A DNA stretch of 64,000 nt, from positions 223,636 to 287,635 of the forward strand of contig JAHIRF010000006.1 of the NCBI GenBank assembly GCA_018818785.1, written 5' to 3'. Below, one piece after another: positions 55,114-62,906 of the stretch. The stretch's first letter is position 1; every line of letters starts with the position of its first letter. Under the pieces are notes generated by a model. The model was not told the DNA's origin and made no database searches. It worked only from the letters and a program-made list of their open reading frames with translations. The stretch is from Thermoplasmatota archaeon. GTDB lineage: Archaea; Thermoplasmatota; Thermoplasmata; UBA10834. Both the position numbers and the translations under genes were made by a program.

Positions 55114-56043
55114 TCACCTGTAGGAGATATCTGGCGTTGAGTCTGGACTACTGGAGATTGGATGGTAGGCGTGATTTCGATTGATGGACTGGAGAATCTC
55201 AACGGCCTGAATCATCGCCTTTGTCAGCGCACCCAGCTCTGATTCGATAACCTTCATGGACTTTGAGAGCTTGACCTGCGCATTGCGCGTCTCAATTAGT
55301 GTCTTATTGAACTCGGTTGAATCAACGAGCATCTTGATTACGCGAGTCTTATCATCGTCATTTTCAGGCCCTTGAATGTCAATTTCAACGGGATAATGCG
55401 ACCCCGCGAGGACGACATCAGAACCGCCTACCCTTATTCGTCTATTCACGAGTTCGACGGGCAGGGATAGATGTTCATGGCCTTCGCGATTGGCGACCAT
55501 GTTTTTGAGATCATCAAGGAGTTCCTTGGAGAAGAAGCTGCGAATTGCCTCCTCCCATCCATTACGGAGCCATATTTGACCCTTACCTGAGGCCGCGCTG
55601 ATGCTCAAGCTCATGCTTGGGACCTTTATGACAATCATCGCGCGGTTCTGCTTTCCATTTCGAAATTCGCCAACCTCCCGAGCGATTTCAAGATCCGTTT
55701 CCGAAAGTGCGACTTTATAGGTTACTCGATGGCGGTTCTGAGTCAGGAATGGAGCCCTGCCAAGCGTGGGGGGCACCTTCTGCCAGTGTCTACTAGACTG
55801 GTTTTGAATTATGGATAGAGCACTGCCTGAATCCTTAACTCGAAATGTCAATTCATCACGAGCATCTCCTGATCGCTGGATTAGACCCTTCGTTTCGAAG
55901 CGTGCAAGAGCCTTGTAGACTGTGTTTCTCCTGGGCTTCTTCGATTCAAGCGACAGATTCCTAATGAGGTGGTCTATTGTGAACCATTTATCTGGGCTAT
56001 TGTTGAGAATGATGAGAACTCGTCTGGTGACACTCAGGCCCAT
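55114..56043 (-). CDS. Winged-helix protein of the recombinase operon, unknown function
   Basis: 309 aa. A winged helix spans about residues 1-75 (SVTRRVLIILNNSPDKWFTIDHLIRNL, RRNTVYKALARFETKGLIQ). The middle has charged beta-rich segments and a Ser/Ala-rich patch. A helical coiled-coil-like C-terminus follows (KLSKSMKVIESELGAL). First gene of the operon leading to both recombinases, so a regulator of excision or integration is likely. An inverted copy of its initiation region lies about 70 bases upstream. Confidence 0.7.
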   Translation of the reverse strand: MGLSVTRRVLIILNNSPDKWFTIDHLIRNLSLESKKPRRNTVYKALARFETKGLIQRSGDARDELTFRVKDSGSALSIIQNQSSRHWQKVPPTLGRAPFLTQNRHRVTYKVALSETDLEIAREVGEFRNGKQNRAMIVIKVPSMSLSISAASGKGQIWLRNGWEEAIRSFFSKELLDDLKNMVANREGHEHLSLPVELVNRRIRVGGSDVVLAGSHYPVEIDIQGPENDDDKTRVIKMLVDSTEFNKTLIETRNAQVKLSKSMKVIESELGALTKAMIQAVEILQSINRNHAYHPISSSPDSTPDISYR

Positions 56044-56135
56044 TAGGCACCCTCCCTTAGGGCGGACACGATGACCGTCATTGACATTCCCTGCACTGGC
56101 TCAGTGCATTCGCAAAAGGTTGGAGGGTAGCCTAA
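56043..56135. repeat. Inverted repeat at the start of the recombinase operon
   Basis: TTAGGCACCCTCC (56043-56055) and GGAGGGTAGCCTAA (56122-56135) are complementary except for one extra base. The left arm contains the RBS and abuts the ATG of the winged-helix gene; the right arm gives an RBS-ATG pair on the other strand, with only a 38-codon frame behind it. Confidence 0.6.
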
Positions 56136-56194
56136 TGTCCATTCATCATCCTGTAATGCTGCAGGCGATACGGACGAGGCTCTCCCCTCAAGAT

Positions 56195-56707
56195 TCACCT
56201 CTTTTCCTCCGTTTGCGAATCGAAAATAGCAATCTCAGATTCATCATGTGATTGAGCAGATTGTGATGGTTCGGGAGGTCTATCTCCAAACGGACCTTTA
56301 TTGCCGTTTCTCGACGCCGATTCATTTCCGCACTCTCTGAGCCCGTCGACCGGCGTTCTACCGCTAGTTGCTCCAGGAACATAGCCAAGGTCCCGGAGCT
56401 GCCGAATTATCGCTCTCCGAACAAAGGAACTCTTATTCGGGAACTGGCGCGGGAGGTCCTGCAAGACAGCTTCGATTAGCTGCGAGATTCGCATCGGCAT
56501 CTTAGCGCTCACTATGAACATCTTTCTTCTATGGCTCGCATTATTCCGAGTTTTCCGCTCAACATTGAGGCCTTTACGAGGCTCAAGCACCTCTCTTGAA
56601 ATCAAGTGCTCTACAAATCTCGAGAACGGAATCAACCCAGCGGCCATCTTACCCTTTATCAGGACTTCCTGATCTATCGAAATCAACACTTTCTTTCGTC
56701 TATACAT
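56195..56707 (-). CDS. Double ribbon-helix-helix DNA-binding protein
   Basis: 170 aa. Two beta-helix-helix units: residues 5-43 (KKVLISIDQEVLIKGKMAAG) and about 61-110 (KMFIVSAKMPMRISQLIEAV), both with the polar strand pattern of RHH proteins. A Ser/Gly/Pro-rich disordered tail of 55 residues follows. Divergent from the winged-helix gene at 56743, with 35 bases between starts, so it probably regulates that shared promoter. Distant archaeal-plasmid RHH regulators are the closest idea. Confidence 0.72.
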   Translation of the reverse strand: MYRRKKVLISIDQEVLIKGKMAAGLIPFSRFVEHLISREVLEPRKGLNVERKTRNNASHRRKMFIVSAKMPMRISQLIEAVLQDLPRQFPNKSSFVRRAIIRQLRDLGYVPGATSGRTPVDGLRECGNESASRNGNKGPFGDRPPEPSQSAQSHDESEIAIFDSQTEEKR

Positions 56708-56718
56708 CGATATATTTG
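56708..56718 (+). promoter_or_regulatory. TATA box between divergent genes
   Basis: CGATATATTTG is centred about 30 bases before ATG 56743, giving a leaderless message for the plus-strand gene. It overlaps the start codon of the RHH gene. Confidence 0.55.
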
Positions 56719-56742
56719 AAAACGAGAAGACTATTACACCTC

Positions 56743-58014
56743 ATGCCAACAGTGTTAAAAGTACAAGATTCTGCATCTGGCCATTTCGCATGTTCATTTG
56801 AAAGTAGGGTAACAGAATGGCCTGAGAATGGCGAACGAGGATATCTTAGGACCCCTCCAAAAGGTCAACTCGTCAAACAGGTTTTTGAAGATTGGAGCAC
56901 AGGAAAGCTGACCTCTGGACTCGAAAATGAACTCTCAAGGCGACGATTGAATCTCTGGAATATTTGTAGAATCGTTTGTTGTGATCACTGTCAATTCTTT
57001 GAATCGGGCTCAGATGCCAAACATGAAATGGACCCTCTATCTTCTAAAATGGCATTCAACAGATTCTATGTGAGCGATGTTGAGGATATGTCATTCAGAC
57101 GAGCCCTCGTGATCCTATATATCTTCGGCAGCAATGGACGGACAGGAAATGGCCGCCCAATGGGCTATCTTGATGAAGACATTGCGAAGTTCGCAGGCGT
57201 GAGTACAAGAAAGTCGAAAGAACGGATTATCAAGCTATTCACCGATTATGGCTATCTTAAGAAACACAACCTCAAGGGGAGAATACGGTATAGCTACAAT
57301 CCTGTTGGGCGTAGCACGATGATGCGTGCCCACAAATTGACCATCAGGGATGATGCGAGTAAGATCATGAGACATGCGCTCAAGGATGTGGAGCGGAAGA
57401 AGATCGAGGCTATCATGGGGACCTATGTCACTGGCGATGTTCCCCCTCCACCATTCATGAACACCTTGATCTTCTCACTCCGGATGTTCAGCCTACTATG
57501 GAATTATCAGCTGGAAGCATCAATAGACTACGAATCTAAGGAGAAGAACGGGAAGCGGAATAATGTCGTGCTCGCGCCAGGCAGCAAGGAAGCCGCAGAG
57601 TACACAAAAAATCTGGTGTATTGCCATTTGGATGCCTTCATGAACTCGTCGTCTCCTATCAAAAAGAGTGACAAGAGACAATGTCTTGAATATCGCGAGA
57701 AATTTAAACCTGGGATGAAACGGAATAACCATAGCGTCAGGAGCCCAGTATTGGTCTGGGACCTGCAGAAGGCATTCGCTCTTTATGATGACCTTAATGA
57801 TCCAGGATCAAGAATCTTATGCGATGAACCTGGATGCTCCGGGAGGTCATGGAGCACGATGAATGATGAGAATGGCGCTGCAATGAAAAGAAAGACAGAC
57901 CAACATTTTGGCAGACGAAAGAAAAGACCTGCAAAACCTGGCAGTCAACTGACATATTGGGAGAATTTCGTAACCGGGATGGTCGAATCGATTGAACAGA
58001 TGTATCGAGATTGA
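56743..58014 (+). CDS. Island protein with central winged helix and Cys pairs, unknown function
   Basis: 423 aa from ATG 56743, set by the TATA box; the frame is open 49 codons upstream, into the divergent gene. CCDHC lies near residue 90. A winged helix spans about 125-190 (YLDEDIAKFAGVSTRKSKERIIKLFTDYGYL). A basic linker and helical part follow, then CDEPGCSG near 365. The size and HTH suit an element replication or maintenance protein, but I see no Rep or helicase motif. Unrecognised. Confidence 0.7.
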   Translation: MPTVLKVQDSASGHFACSFESRVTEWPENGERGYLRTPPKGQLVKQVFEDWSTGKLTSGLENELSRRRLNLWNICRIVCCDHCQFFESGSDAKHEMDPLSSKMAFNRFYVSDVEDMSFRRALVILYIFGSNGRTGNGRPMGYLDEDIAKFAGVSTRKSKERIIKLFTDYGYLKKHNLKGRIRYSYNPVGRSTMMRAHKLTIRDDASKIMRHALKDVERKKIEAIMGTYVTGDVPPPPFMNTLIFSLRMFSLLWNYQLEASIDYESKEKNGKRNNVVLAPGSKEAAEYTKNLVYCHLDAFMNSSSPIKKSDKRQCLEYREKFKPGMKRNNHSVRSPVLVWDLQKAFALYDDLNDPGSRILCDEPGCSGRSWSTMNDENGAAMKRKTDQHFGRRKKRPAKPGSQLTYWENFVTGMVESIEQMYRD

Positions 58015-58367
58015 TGACTTGACAAAACTTGACGTCCCCTTTAGATGACTGGCACCTAGTTCAAGCATACAATTTTAGAGTGAAAGCTCCACTCATTCCG
58101 AGGTATTAATTAAGATAGTATGTCGCAAGGGATCACTTACTATCCAATCGCATCAGAACATGATTACGCATCTCGCTATATCAATTCACAAAGGTCATGG
58201 AGTCCATGATATCGACTCATGCACAAAACAAAATCATGATAATATCTAACACCATATAATAATGACTGGCACCTCAATATTCGGATACTCAACAGAAAAT
58301 ATTCGAAACTCAGTTCCACACTATTAATATAGATATATTATCGGAACCATCCAGCGAGGAAACAAGT
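58015..58367. other. AT-rich intergenic stretch with direct repeats
   Basis: No gene. ATGACTGGCACCT occurs at 58045-58057 and 58262-58274. AATATTCG occurs at 58276-58283 and 58298-58305, 22 bases apart, each followed by a version of ACTCA. The surrounding DNA is notably AT-rich. Repeats at helical spacing plus AT-richness resemble a small origin or multi-site operator. Confidence 0.45.
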
Positions 58368-58385
58368 GAGAGAAGCCCTTAAGCC
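58368..58385 (+). promoter_or_regulatory. Repeated island promoter element, copy A
   Basis: GAGAGAAGCCCTTAAGCC, with CTTAAG as the likely TATA core. Identical to copy C at 59907 and one base different from copy B at 58863. Similarity with copy C resumes downstream, including the sequence AAATGGCGATG. Confidence 0.6.
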
Positions 58386-58417
58386 ATTGAAGACGATTCA
58401 GGGAGCGCTCAACGGAA

Positions 58418-58477
58418 ATGGCGATGATGAGTTCTTGCATGTTATGTGTGCAAGGAAGGCATTGGGAAGAGGAATGA
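58418..58477 (+). CDS. Possible 19-codon leader ORF
   Basis: ATG GCG ATG begins 33 bases after promoter copy A and runs 19 codons to TGA, four bases before the GTG of the next gene. The same GAAATGGCGATG context starts the secreted protein at 59951, so this is a duplicated start. It may be a leader peptide or leftover sequence. Confidence 0.25.
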   Translation: MAMMSSCMLCVQGRHWEEE

Positions 58478-58480
58478 GGG

Positions 58481-58807
58481 GTGACAGGCATTCCGGATTC
58501 GGGAAGTCGCGATAGACCAGATAGGTACCAACAATACACTCTTTTCGATGTCGTCGATAGACTTCATGACATAGAAAACAGAATAGAGGCAATAGAGTCT
58601 GGCATTGAGGAACAAAAGGAGCGCGAGTACCACAACTATGTGCGAAATACAGGTATCGCTTTCGTCACTCTTTCTCTTGCAGGATACAGTTTATCGCTCG
58701 CATTGCCAGATTCCTCGTATGGCCTAATCAGTACTGTGGTCGGAATTGCAGGAATAATACTCGTGTATGTATCGCTGTTTATATCAAGGAAGAGGAAAGG
58801 AACTTAG
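58481..58807 (+). CDS. Small two-helix membrane protein of the island, unknown function
   Basis: 108 aa, GTG start with GAGGGG ahead. Residues 18-50 form a coiled coil (LFDVVDRLHDIENRIEAIESG). Two transmembrane helices follow at about 56-73 and 81-100, and the end is basic (SRKRKGT), so the coiled coil and tail face the cytosol. Lies behind promoter copy A. Unrecognised. Confidence 0.65.
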   Translation: MTGIPDSGSRDRPDRYQQYTLFDVVDRLHDIENRIEAIESGIEEQKEREYHNYVRNTGIAFVTLSLAGYSLSLALPDSSYGLISTVVGIAGIILVYVSLFISRKRKGT

Positions 58808-58862
58808 CTCTGACCAATGCTCCGCTGATTGAATCAATCCGTGGGAAAAGACCATGGGGACG

Positions 58863-58880
58863 GAGAGAAGCTCTTAAGCC
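58863..58880 (+). promoter_or_regulatory. Repeated island promoter element, copy B
   Basis: GAGAGAAGCTCTTAAGCC, 43 bases before TTG 58923. The match to copy C extends upstream through GAAAAG and CCAT (58846-58854 against 59887-59898). Confidence 0.6.
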
Positions 58881-58922
58881 ATCGATAGGCATTCCCATTT
58901 CGGGAATCCTGGGTGGTTACTC

Positions 58923-59900
58923 TTGAGTGAAGATAGTCTTACCGCAATTGCGATTATCGTTTCGGCTGTCTTGGCGATCATTGGCTATGTTTTCAATTCG
59001 AAGGCTGCCCGGGATCTAGAAAGGTCCAAAGTCTACAGACAGACGAAACTAGATGCGTATAGAGAGATGAACGCAGCAATCACGGATATTACCTACGTGT
59101 ATGAATCATGTCGACAATTGCTGACGCAAATGAAGCTCACCAAGCCTGATGATTCCTTTGCCCCAATCATCATGGAGTATGTCTCGCACCTAAGAGACTC
59201 CGAAAGGAGTTTGGGGACGGACATTGCAGATAGAATCATTCAAACGCACGAAGAGTTTGTCGATGAGCAGATGCAGGACTCAGAGAACAAGGAAGACCGA
59301 GCGTCGGAACATATCTTCGTGAGATATGCCGCTGTCTCTGCGAACATACTAAGCCGGAGAGTGATTAGTCAGGGAATAAAACGCATGGAAATGGCTAGAG
59401 CTAATGCAGCTCTCGTTTCAGAAGAGCCAGGCACCGTGCGAACAGACCTCCAGAATCTCATTAGTCATCTAACAGTGCATTGGGAACTCACTTCCGATGC
59501 AATAGCCAATGAACTAAAGCGCCACCAGGATGGCCTGAATGCATCTGAGATTGTATCGAACAGTAGGGATGAGGAATTGGCTTCGAAGATTGCAGAAGCT
59601 ACGAAGACTATGAAAGATGATTTGAACAAGGCAATGGTCTCCTCTTGGTTTTCATTTCCGTTGAAGAGACCTCAGCACCGGGAACAGTCCGAGCACGGAG
59701 TCTCGTCCAGCGTCCTTGCACTTAGCCAAATCTCAATTGCCTTGCTCATCGCTGGATACACTGTAATCTTCTCGGTCCTGATTGCCGAGGGTTTTGCTCT
59801 TAGTTCCGTCTATTGGGGCGGAGTTATGTTGATACTCGTCGGTGGATATGTCGCCGTCAAATCAATACAGCGTCATGAATCATCTGAGAAAAGGCCATAG
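58923..59900 (+). CDS. Membrane protein of the island with helical cytosolic domain, unknown function
   Basis: 325 aa, TTG start. One N-terminal transmembrane helix (residues 6-23), then about 230 residues of charged, mainly helical soluble domain, then two C-terminal helices (about 268-288 and 294-312). The ends are basic and acidic mixes (QRHESSEKRP). No enzyme motif. The layout resembles membrane-tethered sensor or effector proteins, but no family is recognised. Confidence 0.65.
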   Translation: MSEDSLTAIAIIVSAVLAIIGYVFNSKAARDLERSKVYRQTKLDAYREMNAAITDITYVYESCRQLLTQMKLTKPDDSFAPIIMEYVSHLRDSERSLGTDIADRIIQTHEEFVDEQMQDSENKEDRASEHIFVRYAAVSANILSRRVISQGIKRMEMARANAALVSEEPGTVRTDLQNLISHLTVHWELTSDAIANELKRHQDGLNASEIVSNSRDEELASKIAEATKTMKDDLNKAMVSSWFSFPLKRPQHREQSEHGVSSSVLALSQISIALLIAGYTVIFSVLIAEGFALSSVYWGGVMLILVGGYVAVKSIQRHESSEKRP

Positions 59901-59906
59901 AGGTGG

Positions 59907-59924
59907 GAGAGAAGCCCTTAAGCC
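59907..59924 (+). promoter_or_regulatory. Repeated island promoter element, copy C
   Basis: GAGAGAAGCCCTTAAGCC, 27 bases before ATG 59951. It lies in an open frame that starts at 59903, but the frame before 59951 is promoter, not coding. Confidence 0.6.
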
Positions 59925-59950
59925 TTCGAGAGCGATTCTGGAGTGAGGAA

Positions 59951-61015
59951 ATGGCGATGCTCGCAAAGACGGGGGCTGCGTATTCGATAATAGGCTTGCT
60001 CGTGATCGGAATGTTTCTGTGCGTTTTACAGCCCGCGGAGGCAACATCAGGGAGTATAACGGTCAATCCAGGTGAGACAAAATACGTTAGTTTCGGGACC
60101 TGCGTCGACAATGACGTTTTACTGTGGTCTCTGGAAATATCAACCTGGAGCACAATCTTCACTTACTGGTTGCAGAAACCAGATGGAGGGCACCTGACTC
60201 TCGAATCCTTGACGTGGGGGAAGGTTGTTAATTATCCGGGAGAATGGAAGCTTGGATTCAGCATAGACTCATCTGGATGGTGGAGCGCGACCTTATACTA
60301 CACGACATACAGGGTCACGCCAAGTATAGTCATCTCGACCCCGCACGACTCATCATACATCAATCAGGCACAGATAGATGTCTCGGGAACCGTTGATGGA
60401 TACGCGGATGCTGTGGCGGTTAGTCTTGACGATATTCACTACGACACTGCGGACATCTACCTCGGAAGCTGGAGCCGACAGGTGACTTTGACAGCGGATG
60501 GCGACCATACAATTTACGCAGAGGCCACTTTGAACTGGGGAAGCTACGCCGTCAAGTACTACGATTCTGTGACAGTGACCCTCGATAGAGTCCTCCCCGA
60601 GGTCAACATAGTGGTACCAAGCGATAGCGGGCTTGTCAGGGATAATTATGTGGACATCAGCTGGCAATGTTCGGATGAATGCGGTATAGCCAAGACCGAG
60701 ATGAAGATTGACAGTTGGGGATGGAGCACTGTAACAGGAAGCAGCTACAACGATTTCAGGCTGTCAACAGGTGAACATACTATTCAGATTCGCGTCACCG
60801 ACATGGCCGGCAACCAGGCAACCGATTCCACAACATTTACCGTTGATGCACGAGCGTTGAGCTTCGACGGCCCCTACTACGGTTTACCATTGGTGGGCAT
60901 AGTTCTGGGCATAGTGATTGTTGCCATTACTCTGGTTTTGCTATTACGACGAAGGCGTGGAGGTGCCGCTATCGCAACCGCGCCGGAGGAGACCTCGCCG
61001 GAATCGGCCCAATGA
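59951..61015 (+). CDS. Secreted, C-terminally anchored Ig-like protein of the island
   Basis: 354 aa from ATG 59951, with GAGTGAGG upstream and a signal peptide (MAMLAKTGAAYSIIGLLVIG, cut near ATS). Two Ig-like beta domains follow (about 115-210 and 215-305; the second has DMAGNQATDSTTF). A transmembrane helix (about 315-335) and RRRRGG stop-transfer end it. So it is an outward-facing surface protein. Trp/Tyr-rich N-terminal part. Possibly adhesion or cell-surface recognition. Confidence 0.78.
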   Translation: MAMLAKTGAAYSIIGLLVIGMFLCVLQPAEATSGSITVNPGETKYVSFGTCVDNDVLLWSLEISTWSTIFTYWLQKPDGGHLTLESLTWGKVVNYPGEWKLGFSIDSSGWWSATLYYTTYRVTPSIVISTPHDSSYINQAQIDVSGTVDGYADAVAVSLDDIHYDTADIYLGSWSRQVTLTADGDHTIYAEATLNWGSYAVKYYDSVTVTLDRVLPEVNIVVPSDSGLVRDNYVDISWQCSDECGIAKTEMKIDSWGWSTVTGSSYNDFRLSTGEHTIQIRVTDMAGNQATDSTTFTVDARALSFDGPYYGLPLVGIVLGIVIVAITLVLLLRRRRGGAAIATAPEETSPESAQ

Positions 61016-61052
61016 AGCATTCCTTCGGGCGAGAATAGCCTTGATTCCGACC

Positions 61053-61772
61053 CTATGGCATCTTAGAAATGGTCACGTGTGCCTCATTGATCATTGCGCC
61101 AGATTCTTGGTCGAATCGAGGAGGCATTGGCGTCCGCTGATGAAATAGGTCAGGGAACTTGTCCTCCAGGGACATGAGCAGCTCGTGGGCAATCTGGCGG
61201 AGGCACGCAAGAGCAACATTCTCATAAATCATTTCTTTGCCGTCAACGATGAAGGTCCAGTGAAGCGCGTTGTGCTTTGAGAGGTCCACGTATCGCTTGT
61301 CTGGTTTCGGATCAACATGCGCTCCACCGTCCTGGTTGGCAACTTTGGTCACAAGGTACTCCCGTGTAAACTCACCTCCGTCTGGAACTCGGATAACGGG
61401 CTGGGTCCACCATGTGTCAAAGGGTACCTTCTTGGGCGGTTCGCTCGAAGGAAATCTATCAAGGAGAGGTTGAGGTTCTCCCCCATCAGGACCCATCGAT
61501 ATCCACAACAATGTAGGAATGAAATCCATACCCTCGCGGGGGAAATTCCTTGCGGTATTATAGAATCCCATATCATTCTTGACGAAAAGCTGTTCCAGTA
61601 CAGATGTTGAATTGGGGGGCTTATCGTGAAGGAGGACGCGCATTATCCCAGCAAGTCTCTTTCCCTCAGCGGTATCTCCTTCGTCAAAAGACTTTGCTGA
61701 TTTTAGCATGAAGCCTACCTGTTCGAACAATTGCCTCATAAGGTCATCACGTGTTCGACGCACAGAATTCAT
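61053..61772 (-). CDS. Island cytosolic protein with GGAHVDP motif, unknown function
   Basis: 239 aa from ATG 61772, chosen because GGGGGTGG lies three bases upstream and a TATA box (61801-61812) about 30 bases upstream; the open frame runs to 62054 but overlaps the next promoter. The motif QDGGAHVDPKPDKRY near residue 145 and the last third (ACLRQIAHELLMSLE) resemble a widespread unnamed family. No membrane segment. It is the only minus-strand cargo gene between 58 and 63 kb. Confidence 0.68.
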   Translation of the reverse strand: MNSVRRTRDDLMRQLFEQVGFMLKSAKSFDEGDTAEGKRLAGIMRVLLHDKPPNSTSVLEQLFVKNDMGFYNTARNFPREGMDFIPTLLWISMGPDGGEPQPLLDRFPSSEPPKKVPFDTWWTQPVIRVPDGGEFTREYLVTKVANQDGGAHVDPKPDKRYVDLSKHNALHWTFIVDGKEMIYENVALACLRQIAHELLMSLEDKFPDLFHQRTPMPPRFDQESGAMINEAHVTISKMP

Positions 61773-61800
61773 TGCCACCCCCTGTACTGAGAGGGAACGC

Positions 61801-61812
61801 GGAATATTAACC
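61801..61812 (-). promoter_or_regulatory. TATA-like promoter of the GGAHVDP gene
   Basis: GGTTAATATTCC on the minus strand, about 30-40 bases before ATG 61772. Confidence 0.5.
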
Positions 61813-62027
61813 TTCCCTCCTGGGAGGTGATAAAGAACTGAAAGAGGTTTGGCGAGGGGCAAATGACCCCTCGTTTCTGTTGCCTTCCAAAGACGCAATA
61901 AAACGGGTATGATGTACCTAAATCGGCCGAGCCAGTCAGTTTCGTGGTCCCTAATGTCAATGACCCAATTGGCCATTAGAAAAGACAATAGAGGTGTAAC
62001 GGTCTTCGGAGCTGAGGTGGTTGGAGG

Positions 62028-62843
62028 ATGAAACGGACCAAGTCTCAGATACAAGGTGATGTTCTGGATTCGCTTAGGAAAGGCGATTATGATAGACTGG
62101 ATGGCGTTCTATCGAATCTAGAATCCATAGGTCAGAATGAAGCCGCTTTTCAGGCATTCATATTGGCAGGTTTTGAAGGTTATGCAAGCTATACAAACAT
62201 GCTGCTAAAAGTTATTCCGAAAGCTGAGAATAATCCAATAGTCCAATTCCATATCCTGCACGAGATGCTTCTTCATGCTATGTTCTCGGACATGGATGGG
62301 TATAGAAAAGAATTACAGAATCTTCCGCTGAAACAAATTTCGGCCTCGATTGTGGAAGCACATAAAGCACTGTCTGATTCGCCTCCATCATTCTCGAATC
62401 AGAATTATCTGGCTGCAAGAGAACTATTCACTACTTATTTTGAGAACTACAAGAAGATGTTTACGATGCTCCACAGAGTATCAAAGAGCCTTGACGATGA
62501 TGACATGGATAGATTTCCCAAGTGGAACAGGTTTCCCTCTGGCGAGACGAGCAGGTTCTCTGGATTTATGCCTAATCCGAATGATACACTAATCAGAAAC
62601 GCAATATCCCATAAATGGATTCGCAAGCTGGATGATAGCAGGATCGAAGTCGAAGACAAGGTCGCTAGAATTCGCAAGGTCATGCGTGCGACATATATGG
62701 ATAAACGACTAGCTTGGTTGGTCTTGAGAGTCAGAATCGTCAACTCTGTCCTGAACTTGAGTGGAGTCACTTCTAACGGTATGTTTCTGGCAGCACTTCG
62801 GGCAGAGAAGGTCCGAAGAAGAAAGGAATCTATGAAACCCTGA
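62028..62843 (+). CDS. Island protein, unknown function
   Basis: 271 aa, ATG with GGAGG upstream. Mostly helical and charged, with a repeat-like start (LRKGDYDRLDGVLSNLESIG) and a basic C-terminus (EKVRRRKESMKP). No membrane segment and no motif I recognise. It precedes the HEPN gene by 63 bases on the same strand; an operon is likely. A toxin-antitoxin partner is possible but unsupported. Confidence 0.62.
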   Translation: MKRTKSQIQGDVLDSLRKGDYDRLDGVLSNLESIGQNEAAFQAFILAGFEGYASYTNMLLKVIPKAENNPIVQFHILHEMLLHAMFSDMDGYRKELQNLPLKQISASIVEAHKALSDSPPSFSNQNYLAARELFTTYFENYKKMFTMLHRVSKSLDDDDMDRFPKWNRFPSGETSRFSGFMPNPNDTLIRNAISHKWIRKLDDSRIEVEDKVARIRKVMRATYMDKRLAWLVLRVRIVNSVLNLSGVTSNGMFLAALRAEKVRRRKESMKP

Positions 62844-62876
62844 GACCAATTTGCTCCTCTGACCAAATATCAATGT

Positions 62877-62903
62877 GATTGAAATCAGAGAAAAGGGATC
62901 TGG
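62877..62903 (+). repeat. Direct repeat flanking the HEPN gene, left copy
   Basis: GATTGAAATCAGA (62877-62889) followed by GAAAAGGGATCTGGG is matched at 63815-63842 by GATTGAAATCAGA then AAAAGGAAGTCTGGC. Copies are about 940 bases apart. Confidence 0.5.
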
Positions 62904-62906
62904 GTA

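Noticed and set aside
61773..62054. N-terminal extension of the GGAHVDP protein to 62054
   Set aside because: It would overlap the start of the next gene. A TATA box at 61801 and a strong RBS before 61772 favour the shorter form.
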